DNA of 64,000 nt from Baylisascaris procyonis (GCA_037389465.1 JAZARR010000038.1:62001-126000); one strand, 5' to 3'; shown: positions 47,267-59,435, counted from the first letter of the stretch. Translations and numbers: made by a program. Notes: generated by a model from the sequence alone, not told the origin.

Positions 47267-48517
47267 ATCACCGATTTTCTTCGAAAAAATTTTTTTCATA
47301 TTTTACTAGCTTATCTGTCACATCTCGATAACACGTTTCAATAATCGCCATCTTTTGTTCTCAGAACGACGAGGAAATATTTCTTTTCAGTGATTTACCT
47401 ATACAATAATATAATATACGACATACCTCTAGATAATCATATCTAGCTATCAAAATTAATAAAACTCTAACGGTCTTTGGAATTTCCTCAGCCTTTTTGG
47501 TGCTTCCCACACATCGCAATCCACTTCTCTCGAATCGCCTTTTCATCGCCGTTGTTGTTATTATCCTTCGTATTTGTGTGTGGATCTTAAAATCAAATAC
47601 ATCTCTAAATTACTTATAAAATAAGATTGCACAGGTGATGCGCGCAAAACAAAAACCCTAAACTTTGCTGATGAAATAAAAAAGTTACATCAACGATATA
47701 AAAAAAAATTGAACATAATGAAAAAGACAAAGAAGCTCCTCGGATCATTTCCAGACGAAAAGCTGCCCAATTAAAAAAAAATTCCCGTTCCAGCCAAATC
47801 TGAGAGAATGCATGGACATCAAAACATTTCACTTCTCCTAGCAGAAGAACAATGCTCTAGTGCCCCTAAATAAGAGGGAATCTAGGCATACATAGGTATA
47901 AGGGCAACTAAATCAATCAAAGAATAATAAAAGAAAACTAACTATTAGCAACAATATCTGTTTGCCTTAATCGTTCTCAATTTTTTGGCCACAGTTCTGC
48001 GAACGCTTTCAAAACGTAGTTATATTCAACAATCATCTATAATGAACAAGGAACAGAAATCGAGTGAATGCAATAAACAGCCTATCTACACGTCAAATAG
48101 AACCTTGAATCGTCTCATTGAAGGTGTCATGCATGTGTTTGATTGCTCATAGTGATTCATTGTTGTCGAAATTAGCTAAATGGGCGGCGAAAATACGCAT
48201 CGCCTGTGCAATGTTTCACTTTTCAAAGTCGTCGATAAATTTTCTGGTGACATTCGATAAAACTTTGGATCAAGCAATTTGGCCAATACTTTTATGGAAC
48301 AGTATTTTATGAGGTGTTCAGTGCTGAGTAACGATCTGAAGCATTTCTAATCAATGGAATTCTTTAGGCAATGAGGTTTACTAAACATGGTTGTCATACC
48401 AAAATAAAACTCTAAAAAACCGCTCAATAGCGGCAATAACGTCAGCTAACACAATATTTCATAGAGTTTCATCTGCGGAATGGCAAATGAACACCTGTTT
48501 CGAGTGGTGAATTTGCT

Positions 48518-48838
48518 GTGGACGATTTTATTGCCGCATCCTTCCGTGGATCGCATCTGGAAGCTCGTTTGTTCCATATAGTGCTGCAACAGAAATCACA
48601 CACTTCTTGTTGCCGCATTGCATGCAACAAAAGCGACCTTAGCAAGACGATCTTGGCCAAACTTTTCTTCTCGGGCAGCTCACCCGTTCCTCTTGACAAG
48701 AGAACCTCGAATATCGGAGACAGCAACCCCTCAACCACGTTAGACCCCCCTAAAACCACCCCAATCCTCTCCTCAAGTTGTGGGACAAACAATCCCACCT
48801 CAACCAAACCCTTCCTCGCAATACCCCTTGGCCCCTAA
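48518..48838 (+). CDS. Open frame of 106 codons, unknown (R1)
   Basis: The second half is Ser/Thr/Pro-rich (STTLDPPKTTPILSSS). The opposite strand is also open for 112 codons (48469-48807), so coding cannot be assigned to either strand. It is repeated with two changes at 59069-59389. Its first part is shared with 14424-14460. Confidence 0.15.
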   Translation: MDDFIAASFRGSHLEARLFHIVLQQKSHTSCCRIACNKSDLSKTILAKLFFSGSSPVPLDKRTSNIGDSNPSTTLDPPKTTPILSSSCGTNNPTSTKPFLAIPLGP

Positions 48839-48884
48839 ACCTTGAAAATGACGGCATCTAACAGATAATCATTTCATCGCCGTC

Positions 48885-49043
48885 ATGCCTCGCGAAAATC
48901 GGGGACAACTATTTGTGACAATGAAAGATGGTCATGAGCCGTTATCCTGGAAGATCATGGGACGTAAACAACATCGGGTTTATTCTATGCCATGTAGTAC
49001 TCCTAAGCAAATGGTGCAGCGCACCTTACTTGATCGAATTTAA
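48885..49043 (+). CDS. Short open frame of 52 codons, unknown (R1)
   Basis: This frame runs from ATG to TAA and encodes a basic, methionine-rich peptide (GQLFVTMKDGHEPLSWKI, then MGRKQHRVYSMP). Its composition resembles real protein more than its neighbours do. The identical copy is at 59436-59594. I recognise no family and no splice site clearly extends it. Confidence 0.25.
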   Translation: MPRENRGQLFVTMKDGHEPLSWKIMGRKQHRVYSMPCSTPKQMVQRTLLDRI

Positions 49044-49239
49044 CGACTTTTTCAAAAACGTTTTCAAACCACAACATCAACAGACTTAATTCAGTGAAGT
49101 GACTGCCATTTTAAAACAAACAGAGGGTGTGCATCATCGCAACACAATTTTCCAAGCGATGTGTATCTATATTTCCGAGATATTTGCATAAAAAACGAAA
49201 TAGTATCGTGAAAAGCCACAAAAAGCAGAAAAACCAATC

Positions 49240-49318
49240 CTGTTATATGCTATCCCCCCTACCATCCCATCTCATTCCCTATTCCTCCCTTCCCCACCCC
49301 GTCCCCAATTATCCACTA
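49240..49318 (+). repeat. Pyrimidine-rich tract in R1 (copy 59791-59869)
   Basis: C/T-rich stretch of about 75 bases. A C-run near 50610-50622 differs in length between R1 and R2 (61152-61178). Confidence 0.75.
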
Positions 49319-50077
49319 TAATAAGTCATAAAAATTTGTAGAGATTTGATGCAATAAATAAACAAACAAATTTTTTTGCCGAAAATTTATCGATAATAGA
49401 AAACATCAGAGAGAATCATGCAAGATAGATGCACCAACAAATATTTTTATAGTAATGCAAAAATGACTAAATTTTTCAATTTAAAAGCGAAGGCACCACA
49501 CATTCATTCAACTGAAAAAAACATTCACATTTTTCGTATATCTGTGCGTAATTGAAAAGAATATTTGTGCAGCAAATACATAAAATGTGAATAAATTGAA
49601 AACCATTTAAAAAAGTTTTTTTGTTGAAAAACTTCGCTTATGGAAATAGAAAAAACTACCGGCGCAGTTTTTGCAACTTACATATAAAGGAAAAAAACGC
49701 CTAACAGGTAATAAATCATCGAAGGAACCCATTAAATAATCACTGGAAAAAAGTTAATGCTCTGAATTAAGTTCTTCTGCAATGAAAAAGTTCTGAACTC
49801 AAAAGAAATTTTTTTCATCTTCCAATTTTTCACAAATATTATAATTTGATTGCTTGACCTGCGAAGGTTGTCAGCATATTTCCAAAAAAAGCTACCCTGA
49901 CACCCCAATCGTTATCGAGTTTTCAACGTACATGGATAAAACTTAGCTTCCATTTATAGCTATTAGTATGTCACCTTTAGCTTCGATTTAGCGATGCAGT
50001 ATTGAAATTGAAAGAAAGGTTATCCTCCTTTTTGTCCTTCTGCAGCTTTTTCTTTTGCTATCAGCAAACTAGTACTG

Positions 50078-50509
50078 TTGAAAAAACATCTCATCCACTT
50101 TACTGTATTAAATACTGCAGTAATCCAGATCATTTCTCTACAGTATAAAAGAGAATCGAAGCAGTACTCAATTAAAATGATAATAACGATAGGAGGTGCC
50201 TCATTTGACGATTATTTAGATAACCTATTTGTAAAAAAATCAGCAAAAAGCATCTTTGCGCAGAGAACACAAATGATGCAACCGGTAAAGCAGAAGCAAA
50301 ACACAAATACAGCAAAATGCCGTCTCATCACGATGGAACACTTCTACAGATGGCGACCACAACAGAACCTCAATGAGCAATGCAATAAAAAGCGCCTTTC
50401 GAAGAATAATAGTTGGTCAAAGTCACCCCTCCGCTTTGTTTCGACACGTCAGATTCGTCTCCCTTCTAGTGTTAAGTCGTCGAAAACTTACAGATATTGC
50501 CCCGACTGA
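50078..50509 (+). CDS. Open frame of 143 codons, unknown (R1; copy 60629-61060)
   Basis: A basic, Gln/Asn/Lys-rich frame that is intact and identical in both right units. No domain or membrane segment is visible. Its length is only modestly above chance for this composition, so it may not be a gene. Confidence 0.2.
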   Translation: MKKHLIHFTVLNTAVIQIISLQYKRESKQYSIKMIITIGGASFDDYLDNLFVKKSAKSIFAQRTQMMQPVKQKQNTNTAKCRLITMEHFYRWRPQQNLNEQCNKKRLSKNNSWSKSPLRFVSTRQIRLPSSVKSSKTYRYCPD

Positions 50510-50673
50510 TCTCACTGGTGTATCCCAGTTTTAGCAACATCTGTATCGCTCAATAAGCGAACCTACGCATCTCGAAGGCCTGATCTCTCTAATAAAGACC
50601 CCCTCCCCTCCCCCCCCCCCACCTCGATTATTCTAACTTATTCGAATGACCTCAATCATCGAAACAAATCTAA

Positions 50674-51102
50674 GTGGTAAAAAAAATGACAATGGTATTC
50701 CGAACGGAAGAAGCGTTGCGAGTAAATGATACAGCAATATACATAGTAATTAAGAAATGTGCAAGTTGTTTACAGATATGTCGCACACTGAAAGGTGCTC
50801 ACTTGTTATGTTCGCATTCAACGCTTCCAGGACCCCAAAATATTCGCATCACTATGGCTGGAAAATATTTGGGCATTTGCCAAAAAGAATTTCTAGCGCC
50901 ATCGATCGTGTTGCATATCGAAGTTTCCAGAAATAGATATTTTCAGGATGGATATTTTCAGAAAGGAGTGACATCATACAAAACTTCCGAAGATCACCGA
51001 TTATCGATTATAACTCAACAAAAATTTCTTACGATCATTTACGAAAGAAAGGAAAAAGGATTTGCAACAAGAGAGCACATTTGCAAAAGCGCAGATTTAT
51101 AA
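50674..51102 (+). CDS. Open frame of 142 codons, unknown (R1; copy 61230-61658)
   Basis: Starts 165 bases after the previous frame, on the same strand. It has a cysteine group (KKCASCLQICR) and mixed composition. It is intact and identical in R2. I recognise no family. These frames lie downstream of the myosin exons, which are on the opposite strand. Confidence 0.2.
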   Translation: MVKKMTMVFRTEEALRVNDTAIYIVIKKCASCLQICRTLKGAHLLCSHSTLPGPQNIRITMAGKYLGICQKEFLAPSIVLHIEVSRNRYFQDGYFQKGVTSYKTSEDHRLSIITQQKFLTIIYERKEKGFATREHICKSADL

Positions 51103-51391
51103 ATTTAGAAAAAATAAACAATAAATTAGGCGTTAAAAAAGTTGGCTCCAGCTAGTGGCATGACTACAAAAGCCTACAAACTGATTGCAGATGTAGACAA
51201 GTTGGCAATGAGAGAGTTTCGAGTGGAAAGTCCGAATGAACGAACGGTCGCGAATCGAATGGCTTCAAATAAGTGCCCATCATTATAAGCGTATTCTGCA
51301 AATGTTACCGTTTAGCAAAATATAAAGCAAATAACAACACTTTTGACAACAAGAAATACGAAAAGTTTTAGAGAATTTAAATTTCTTGCAG

Positions 51392-51592
51392 TTAGTCCGA
51401 TTGCTGATAATACTGGCGCAAAGCATAGCGGAAATGCCATTGAAAATGGGCAGGAAAGACGTTAAAATTAAGTTAGAAAAGCTTCCAAAAGCTGGACACC
51501 CAAGAGTCCTTAGAAGTATGGTTGCCAAAGTGTTTATTGCTGGAAATGCAGGCAAGCTGCTCTATTACTTTATGATGTGGAAAAACTTTTAA
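51392..51592 (+). CDS. Exon-like frame of 66 codons after a good acceptor (R1; copy 61948-62148)
   Basis: TTTCTTGCAG ends at 51391 and is followed by a 66-codon frame to TAA with a hydrophobic start (LVRLLIILAQ) and a basic middle. It may be a terminal exon. The function is unknown. Confidence 0.25.
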   Translation, partial: LVRLLIILAQSIAEMPLKMGRKDVKIKLEKLPKAGHPRVLRSMVAKVFIAGNAGKLLYYFMMWKNF

Positions 51593-51851
51593 CTTTTCAA
51601 CAAAACAAGAATTTTTTCACTGAAATTATACAACGTACCCTAAAACCTTGTAAATGAACTTAAGAAAAGATTTGAGCTACAGTAAGAAAGTACATTACCT
51701 CAAATGGTCTCTATTTTTCAGGCAGAAAGACCGAACAAATTGTCTCCATTTAGTGTATCACATGTGTTTCTTCTTACAATAAAATATCTCAAAAAAATAC
51801 GTCAAACAACTTCAATCTTCATTCGCTCTTAAAAATAAATCAGACCCCTTC

Positions 51852-53549
51852 TCATATTTCTGGGTCATCCCGTAGAGGGAAAGTGATAATCCATAAAATT
51901 AGAGCAGCTTCTCCGATAAACTTAACGGAAGAATTCGGCTCAATTGAGTTCCACTCTTGCTGCATTCTGCAGTCTTATGCTACGTTTAACCTGCTGACCG
52001 ACCGCAAAAAAAATTAGCTGTTAAAAGGATCAGAGAATATAAAGCTGCAAATCGATGAAGCATGAACGCAATATGAACGAACTTGATCAGCATTATTGCC
52101 ACCACTTGCACGCATCCGTTCGTTGAGACGTTCCGAGACTTTTATAAGGAACTCAGGCTCAAGATGTCGCTCTTCAAAACCATCGGATGGTGCGTAGTGT
52201 TGCAGTATTGCTATCACCTAAAATTGTTGCATCGATGAACATCATTTAACGACCAACATACAAAAACCTAATTTTATATGAAAAGGAAAAAACTTAATAC
52301 GTTTTCCACAAAATTACTACAAAAACTTTCTGTTTATTGGCATATTCGTGTATGCACCCCACCCTACTGTTCCAACTGACAAATCAAAAAAGGTAGGGTG
52401 AAAAAACTTGGCAATGTAACCTAAACTATATGCGATTTTCTCAATCCTTTACGAAGGCAATTTTGCTTCATGAGCTCTCAGTTGCGATGTAGAAGAAGTC
52501 GTTGGCTGGAAATTTATGCAGCCGATTTATCGTGTAAAAGAAAGCACTTAGAGTTTCACTGTTTTCTGGACTTTGCATATTTGGACCCCCTTAATATTGC
52601 TGCCAAAAAGCAAAAAATGTGTCACGATGCCAAGCATATATTCCCAAATCTTGTTTAGATGTTTAAATATTCGAACATTTAAAACAAGATGTGCTAATGG
52701 GGTTGCAAAATATTTGAGGAACACCACAAAAATAAATGCCAACACTTACGTTGCATTGCTATTCAGAATGACTGCTAATTAACATGTTCCCATGACATAT
52801 CAACAAATCAGCAAATCATAAAAACTTTAAATATACGATGACACAAGAGGGAATCGAATAAGAGCTTTAAAATGTGAACTAGTTCCTTTAACACCACGTC
52901 AAAAAATGCTCGAACTTATTCCAACTTTTTCTGACTTATTCCAATACAAAGTTATGTCAAGTGCAACGTCTAACTAGACCTTTGAAAACAATTGAGACGG
53001 CAAAAAACCAATGTTTTTCTTTTGGGTTTAACAGGTAAACTGCGTAATTTCATTCTTTCACTCGCACATTGTGTTGTATATACGAAAATATATTGTTCCT
53101 ACCTGCTGCATTCTTTGTTTCTGACTTATTCCAATATAAAAGCAATGCATTTCATTTTGGTTCTAGAATATTTCTGCGAACAATTTCTGCTACTCAGGTA
53201 GAAATTATATAAAAAAGCAAAGAATTCGCTGTTCATAACGATGCAACATCACAACGATATTTCTGAAATTGGGCCGATCGCAACGAAAAGTCATAGTTTT
53301 CCAGTTCCACATGTGACATAGCAACCTACACAACAGACATTTAAAAAACATTCAAACATAGAAATCACACGTAAACATACCTGCTTAGGTTTGAGTTTGG
53401 AAGTCATTTCACCACAAAGAGTGTCAAGATTGGATTCATCTTTCTTTGATTGTAATAAGTGTGATGCTTGTACAAGTGGCTCCAATGTTTCACGATGCAC
53501 TCCAAAACCTTTTGAGGATAACCATGATTGAATTTCTGTTACATTGTGC
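51852..53549 (-). CDS. Class V myosin heavy chain, end of the globular tail (R1 copy, 3' fragment)
   Basis: Class V myosins carry cargo along actin, and the C-terminal dilute (globular tail) domain binds cargo. Exon 53381-53549 encodes NVTEIQSWLSSKGFG and RETLEPLVQASHLLQSKK. Exon 52083-52217 encodes VIAILQHYAPSDGFEERHLE. These align in order with the human MYO5A tail (RYNVSQLEEWL, KETLEPLIQAAQLL, LYTPVNEFEERV). The exon junction is phase 0. A candidate last exon, 51852-51959 (35 codons plus TGA, containing IITFPL), is in phase but only weakly like the family end. Upstream dilute exons, which should precede 53549, are not visible before the unit boundary at about 54537. This copy is therefore probably a detached 3' fragment. 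Confidence 0.8.
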
Positions 53550-53984
53550 CTGCAATGAAAATTTCCAATTTTTAGACACTAGCAGAAAAAACATCGGTCA
53601 TTCAATAGATAAAACGAATTTTTCAAAAGTCATTCATTCCCATCCCTAATCCTTAAAGGAACTATTAAATATTCTTTGCAATGACAATTTTCCATTAAAA
53701 AGTCAGATAATGCACTCACGCAAGCAAATGATAATAAATCTTGACAGAATTTATAAGCCATATTCTATAATCGAGGATGTAAGGTGAAATGGAAATTGAA
53801 AGCTACAACATGACAGGTGAAACAATAGGCCTTTTTTGCAATTCAACGTCGGAAATAAAAAAAGGCGCACAAAAAACGACAAGCAAGTGCACGTCTAGGA
53901 GCTTTCATATTGCGCTCACTCAAGTAACCGGTTTTACATGCTATCAATAACTGATAAAAACATGCTGAATAATGCCCTAGCATT

Positions 53985-54209
53985 TTAGGTGACCCGATTA
54001 CCCACAGGTTTCAAAAAAGATTCATTTTTTAATGATTGGATTGGTGCAGAAAAATATTTTTGAAATAAAACATCACAATTCTCGGCTTCTTCAAGTATAT
54101 TTATAGTTTCTTTTCGAAAGTGAATTGAACTTACTGAATGATTGCGAAAGGCTCTACTTGTTTCTGATTGCAAAACACAAGTACAAAAGACAAATATAAC
54201 TTGATGCAT
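53985..54209 (-). CDS. Exon-like frame of unknown identity near the R1/R2 junction
   Basis: On the minus strand an acceptor-like CAATCAG is followed by a mixed, protein-like frame (RKETINILEEAENCDVLFQK, then YFSAPIQSL). GTAATC, a possible donor, follows KPVG. It lies upstream of the myosin exons on the same strand but does not resemble the expected dilute-domain residues. Whether R2 has it is outside the window. Confidence 0.25.
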   Translation of the reverse strand: MHQVIFVFCTCVLQSETSRAFRNHSVSSIHFRKETINILEEAENCDVLFQKYFSAPIQSLKNESFLKPVGNRVT

Positions 54210-54407
54210 TCAAACGAAGAATACCATGACTAACAGTATATCTATCAAACTTCATAACGCTAACTTCAATGATTCCTCAGCTGAAACTGTTCTTTTTTCG
54301 AAGTAAGAAAATAAAAAAGGCATTTTAAAACCTTCAAAATTCGAAAAAAAGGCCGAAGAAAGGATAGGTTAAGATGGAGGACCCTTCATCTCAAAATTTC
54401 TATTATA

Positions 54408-54632
54408 ATGTGCTACCAGACCATGAGTAGGCACAAAAGTTGCACACTCTGCAAGTATGAATTCGTGATGAAAAAAGTGTTTGCTCTCTTCTATGATATC
54501 GCAACATCTTTGGAACAATGCTTGGAACAAAGTATAAGGTCACCTAGAAATCACCTAGAAAAGTCGAAGCCCGAGACTCATGAATTAGTAACTGAGCCTG
54601 GAACTATACCGCCGGTTATGAGGGATTTTTAA
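54408..54632 (+). pseudogene. C-terminal exon resembling a RING-CH (MARCH-type) ubiquitin ligase
   Basis: MARCH-type ligases are membrane E3 enzymes. In human MARCH8 the RING-CH motif ends CCELCKYEFIM. Here a frame gives KSCTLCKYEFVMKK, keeping the last Cys-x2-Cys pair and LCKYEF. It continues through YDIATSLEQCLEQSIR into the conserved block ending PPVMRDF and TAA at 54630-54632. A likely acceptor is CTACCAG ending near 54420. The first six metal ligands, expected in an upstream plus-strand exon, are not found in the preceding 1 kb, and no membrane segment follows. It may be a gene 3' end displaced by the duplication. All other arm copies begin their match at about 54533, so they lack the RING-like part. 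Confidence 0.4.
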
Positions 54633-54726
54633 AGCACTATTCAACAACTTTCAACATAATCAATAACCCTGACGGAGTCAATAAGTAATATTCTTCAAAT
54701 ATTCCCACGTGTACTTCAAAAACCCA

Positions 54727-55052
54727 CACCCCCTACCCAACGAGAGTGCATGGCGTAGCCCTCACCCCCCCCTTCCTTCCAATGAGAATGCATTACGTAA
54801 CCCTCCCCCTCCAATGAGAATGCATGGCATAACCCTCCCCTCTACCCAATGAGAAGGCATGGCATAACTCGCCCCCCCCCCCCACCCTCCCCATCCAATG
54901 AGAATGCATTACGTAACCCTCCCCCCACCCAATGAGAAAGGATCCCTTAACCCTCCCCCCCCCCCACAAAATGAGAACAATGGCATAACCCTCTCCCTTC
55001 ACCCAATGAAAATGCATTACGCAACCATCCCCCACCTATGAGGATGCGTGCC
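54727..55052 (-). repeat. Minisatellite cluster, R2-1 (expanded)
   Basis: About nine units, the largest cluster in the window. It is roughly double the length of the R1 equivalent. Confidence 0.9.
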
Positions 55053-55053
55053 C

Positions 55054-57500
55054 TAAGAACTAGTTTCATCCGTAACACCTTAGACTCCATGAGCTGAAAT
55101 CTTTGTACCATCGAATTCACCACTTTCTGTCTGAGTCCATAAACATTAAGCCCGTAAATTAGCCCATAAAAACATTAATGAACAAATCATCAATAGGTTC
55201 CCTCATCTACCTTCTATTGATCCTCTTTTTTTTTTGTAACGCTTATAAACGGTTCGCATTATTGGTTTTCCACGAGTTCGCACAGCTTCACATCGTTCTC
55301 TCCTAATATTACAACCTCTAATTATTTCGATCAAAGAATCACCTCCATCATCTTCATTAATCCTGATATCACGAATCTTTACAACCCAACATACATCTAT
55401 TGTTTCGTAATTCTGCAATCTGCTAGAGTCTTCATAACCTATATACTCGATTAATGCAAATATTGACGCTATTTCACTGTCAATACAAATGAAGCATCTT
55501 TACTGTTCAAATAGGAGATCTATCGACTAGGCGCGATCGAGATTCATACTAGCAACAAATAATAGCAAATATTTTATTTTTGCATTTAGAAATATTCCGT
55601 ACAATTTATTATCAATATATGCAAAATGTTCAATATTGATTCAAAAAACATATCAAAGAGGTTAAACAAAAAAACATGCCAATACGGAAAAGAATGAAAT
55701 AAATAAGATCATCGAATATATTACATAAAAAACTTTATATATTCGTAAAATTCTTATTTGAATAAAATCACTTTCAATAAACCAAAACAAAGGAATCAAA
55801 GAAACGTATAAGGGATAATAAGAACAATTAAATTTGCTTCAATTCTCATAAATGATAAGAAAATGAACGTGGGCAATTTTAATAAAATTTCAACGATCCT
55901 ATTCTTCATAAAGCAATTCTCAATTAGCGCTTTCACACAGTGAGGGAGGGAGTAGAGGAAGGTGGGATGCAACGCAAACGGATGCGGAAAGTGGATATAT
56001 TCAACCAAAAAAAACACTTCAAACAATATCTGAGATCATCATTCAGAACTTAATCCCTTAATGAATAAATAAAAAAAGGAATTCACTAAAATAATGCAAT
56101 CGTTTGTTAAAATATTCACTTTTGATGACAATCCGCTCACCTCATCAACTACGCCATCTGATGCCCTCAAGCCAAATATCCACATCCCTATTTATAATCG
56201 ACCAATAACAATACTACAGAGAGTCGATATGTACAAATAATTATGAAAATCCTGCAGAACAGATATTTGCACATACTGTCACATGTTTCACTAATAACGC
56301 CTGACAAATCCTTTTCGTCCTCATAGAAATGGTCTTGCACTCATTATCAAATAGCACTTTGCACCACCGATGTATTCAGCCCTCATAGAAATGTCCTCAT
56401 CGCATATCGCCGATTCGTTTTGGAATACTTCACTCCTATATGGTCCCTCCTCCCCCCCCCATGATTTCTGATATCAGGTTGCCAGAAAATGTACAGAAAC
56501 GCTTCACTTTATTACTACCATGATCCGTACCAGCTAAACCACATTAACATACCAAACAAAATTTTTCAAAATAGAATCATTGGAAAATCGCAGACTCAAG
56601 TTTATGTATTAAATGTCCACTCGTCTATATGGGACCTTTCGAAAGATGCTCATTGCTATTTACCCACCTATTTTTGCAATGTTTCTTCATTTCGGGACGT
56701 TGAAATAAATAAATAAAGTAGGAAAATACCATTGAAAAAGCGCCAAAGAAGAACTAAACACACCCAGTTAAAAGGCTCATCGAATTCAACACATTATTAG
56801 CATCCATCTTCTGATAAAAAATAAAACTTGTAGTGTTTCTCACAAAAGTTTTTAATTTTAAAAAATTTCTCTGCAAAGGCAATGATGAAAAGTCCACACA
56901 ACGTTCTCAAAAACCTGACAGTTATTCAGGATCTCAGAAAGAAGGATCCTATTTTCCTTAGACACATCAATGTTAATTATCAATATCAACGAGGTTGAAC
57001 AAACTACCCATCGATAAACTCATCACGAGAACATCTTGCTGATGCAAATTTCAAAACTGTTCAAACAGCACGCAGAATATGCTCATGAAGAATAAAAAAC
57101 CATAAAAACAATACACAAACATCAATTCAAAGATAACGACTCCCTACTCAGGCGCTAGACATGCACAGGTAGATGCACCCACCCCGGTTGGAGATCCCAG
57201 CATGGGTCGATACTCATGAAACCTAACATTTATGAATGGTGGTAATCTTATCCCACTTTCGTTAGCTGCAAAATTTCCAGGCAAGTAATGTACTTGGAAG
57301 AAAAAATAATCTTTCCTGCAAATTCAAGTTTTGACTTAGAAAAGTCGAAGCCCGAGACTCATAAATTGGTAACTGAGCCTGGAACTATACCGCCCGTTAT
57401 GAGGGATTTTTAAAGCACCACTCAACAACTTTCAACATAATCAATAACTCTGAAGAGTCAATAAGTAATCTTGCTAAAATAGACCCACGTGTACATCAGA
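55054..57500. other. Right-arm R2 sequence without recognised genes
   Basis: Apart from the 90-codon fragment at 55203-55475 this part holds only short frames shared with R1 and inverted in L1: one at 55796-56026 (minus) and one at 56489-56716 (plus, also 7131-7358 minus). They differ little between copies, but no family is recognised. Confidence 0.5.
55203..55475 (-). CDS. Intact version of the arm exon fragment (copy R2)
   Basis: This is an open frame of 90 codons ending in TGA at 55203-55205. It follows an acceptor-like TTGACAG on the minus strand (55477-55482). It corresponds to the frame broken by TGA in the other three copies, where R2 keeps an arginine codon in the motif NIRRERCEA. 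It also has one extra lysine codon near the end. It is the only open copy, so it is either still used or the least decayed. The function is unknown and I recognise no domain. It could be a terminal exon, because no ATG lies near its start. Confidence 0.4.
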   Translation of the reverse strand, partial: EIASIFALIEYIGYEDSSRLQNYETIDVCWVVKIRDIRINEDDGGDSLIEIIRGCNIRRERCEAVRTRGKPIMRTVYKRYKKKRGSIEGR

Positions 57501-57513
57501 AACCCACACCTCC

Positions 57514-57675
57514 ACCCCACCCAATGAGAATGTGTTACTTAACCCTCCCCCTCCTATGAGAACGCATGGCATAACCCCCCTCCCCCTACCCAGTGAGAAG
57601 GCATGGCATAACTCTAACCCCCACCCAATGAGAAGGTATGGCATAACCCTCACCCACCCAATGAGAATGCGTCCC
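57514..57675 (-). repeat. Minisatellite cluster, R2-2
   Basis: Copy of 46963-47128, nearly identical. Confidence 0.9.
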
Positions 57676-57766
57676 CAAAGGTTCAACATGATCGCAATTG
57701 TCGAAGACCTGGACAGACGCCAAGGAAAAATTTGGAAAAAACTTTTTTCTGTCGGAGATGGATATT

Positions 57767-57815
57767 TTTGGTATCAAACGATAGAACTCGATAAGTTCTA
57801 TCGTTTGGTACCAAA
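57767..57815. other. Hairpin, 22-bp arms (R2)
   Basis: Right-arm copy, with arms 57767-57788 and 57794-57815. Confidence 0.85.
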
Positions 57816-59435
57816 ATCACCGATTTTCTTCGAAAAAATTTTTTTCATATTTTACTAGCTTATCTGTCACATCTCGATAACACGTTTCAATAATCGCCAT
57901 CTTTTGTTCTCAGAACGACGAGGAAATATTTCTTTTCAGTGATTTACCTATACAATAATATAATATGCGACATACCTCTAGATAATCATATCTAGCTATC
58001 AAAATTAATAAAACTCTAACGGTCTTTGGAATTTCCTCAGCCTTTTTGGTGCTTCCCACACATCGCAATCCACTTCTCTCGAATCGCCTTTTCATCGCCG
58101 TTGTTGTTATTATCCTTGGTATTTGTGTGTGGATCTTAAAATCAAATACATCTCTAAATTACTTATAAAATAAGATTGCACAGGTGATGCGCGCAAAACA
58201 AAAACCCTAAACTTTGCTGATGAAATAAAAAAGTTACATCAACGATATAAAAAAAAATTGAACATAATGAAAAAGACAAAGAAGCTCCTCGGATCATTTC
58301 CAGACGAAAAGCTGCCCAATTAAAAAAAAAAATTCCCGTTCCAGCCAAATCTGAGAGAATGCATGGACATCAAAACATTTCACTTCTCCTAGCAGAAGAA
58401 CAATGCTCTAGTGCCCCTAAATAAGAGGGAATCTAGGCATACATAGGTATAAGGGCAACTAAATCAATCAAAGAATAATAAAAGAAAACTAACTATTAGC
58501 AACAATATCTGTTTGCCTTAATCGTTCTCAATTTTTTGGCCACAGTTCTGCGAACGCTTTCAAAACGTAGTTATATTCAACAATCATCTATAATGAACAA
58601 GGAACAGAAATCGAGTGAATGCAATAAACAGCCTATCTACACGTCAAATAGAACCTTGAATCGTCTCATTGAAGGTGTCATGCATGTGTTTGATTGCTCA
58701 TAGTGATTCATTGTTGTCGAAATTAGCTAAATGGGCGGCGAAAATACGCATCGCCTGTGCAATGTTTCACTTTTCAAAGTCGTCGATAAATTTTCTGGTG
58801 ACATTCGATAAAACTTTGGATCAAGCAATTTGGCCAATACTTTTATGGAACAGTATTTTATGAGGTGTTCAGTGCTGAGTAACGATCTGAAGCATTTCTA
58901 ATCAATGGAATTCTTTAGGCAATGAGGTTTACTAAACATGGTTGTCATACCAAAATAAAACTCTAAAAAACCGCTCAATAGCGGCAATAACGTCAGCTAA
59001 CACAATATTTCATAGAGTTTCATCTGCGGAATGGCAAATGAACACCTGTTTCGAGTGGTGAATTTGCTGTGGACGATTTTATTGCCGCATCCTTCCGTGG
59101 ATCGCATCTGGAAGCTCGTTTGTTCCATATAGTGCTGCAACAGAAATCACACACTTCTTGTTGCCGCATTGCATGCAACAAAAGCGACCTTAGCAAGACG
59201 ATCTTGGCCAAACTTTTCTTCTCGGGCAGCTCACCCGTTCCTCTTGACAAGAGAACCTCGAATATCGAAGACAGCAACCCCTCAACCACGTTAGACCCCC
59301 CTAAAACCACCCCAATCCTCTCCTCAAGTTGTGGGACAAACAATCCCACCTCAACCAAACCCTTCCTCGCAATACCCCTTGGCCCCTAAACCTTGAAAAT
59401 GACGGCATCTAACAGATAATCATTTCATCGCCGTC

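Larger units (their letters stand above)
44140..54537 (-). repeat. Right-arm tandem unit R1
   Basis: First copy of a 10.55 kb unit repeated from 54538 (offset 10549-10556). Large parts are the reverse complement of left-arm sequence: 44140-45420 matches 1-1300 and 7881-9190, 45400-46960 matches 6370-7880, 47125-48008 matches 3312-4190, and 48013-48558 matches 14424-14975. The remainder, 48560-53444, is present in both right units but not on the left. From about 46.2 kb on, the two right copies are almost identical. The first 1.9 kb differs more. Confidence 0.92.

Noticed and set aside
52470..52658. Plus-strand peptide with HDAKHIFP, similar to the next expected myosin V motif
   Set aside because: The myosin exons are on the minus strand. 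The match is short and its flanks do not resemble the tail, so I take it as coincidence.
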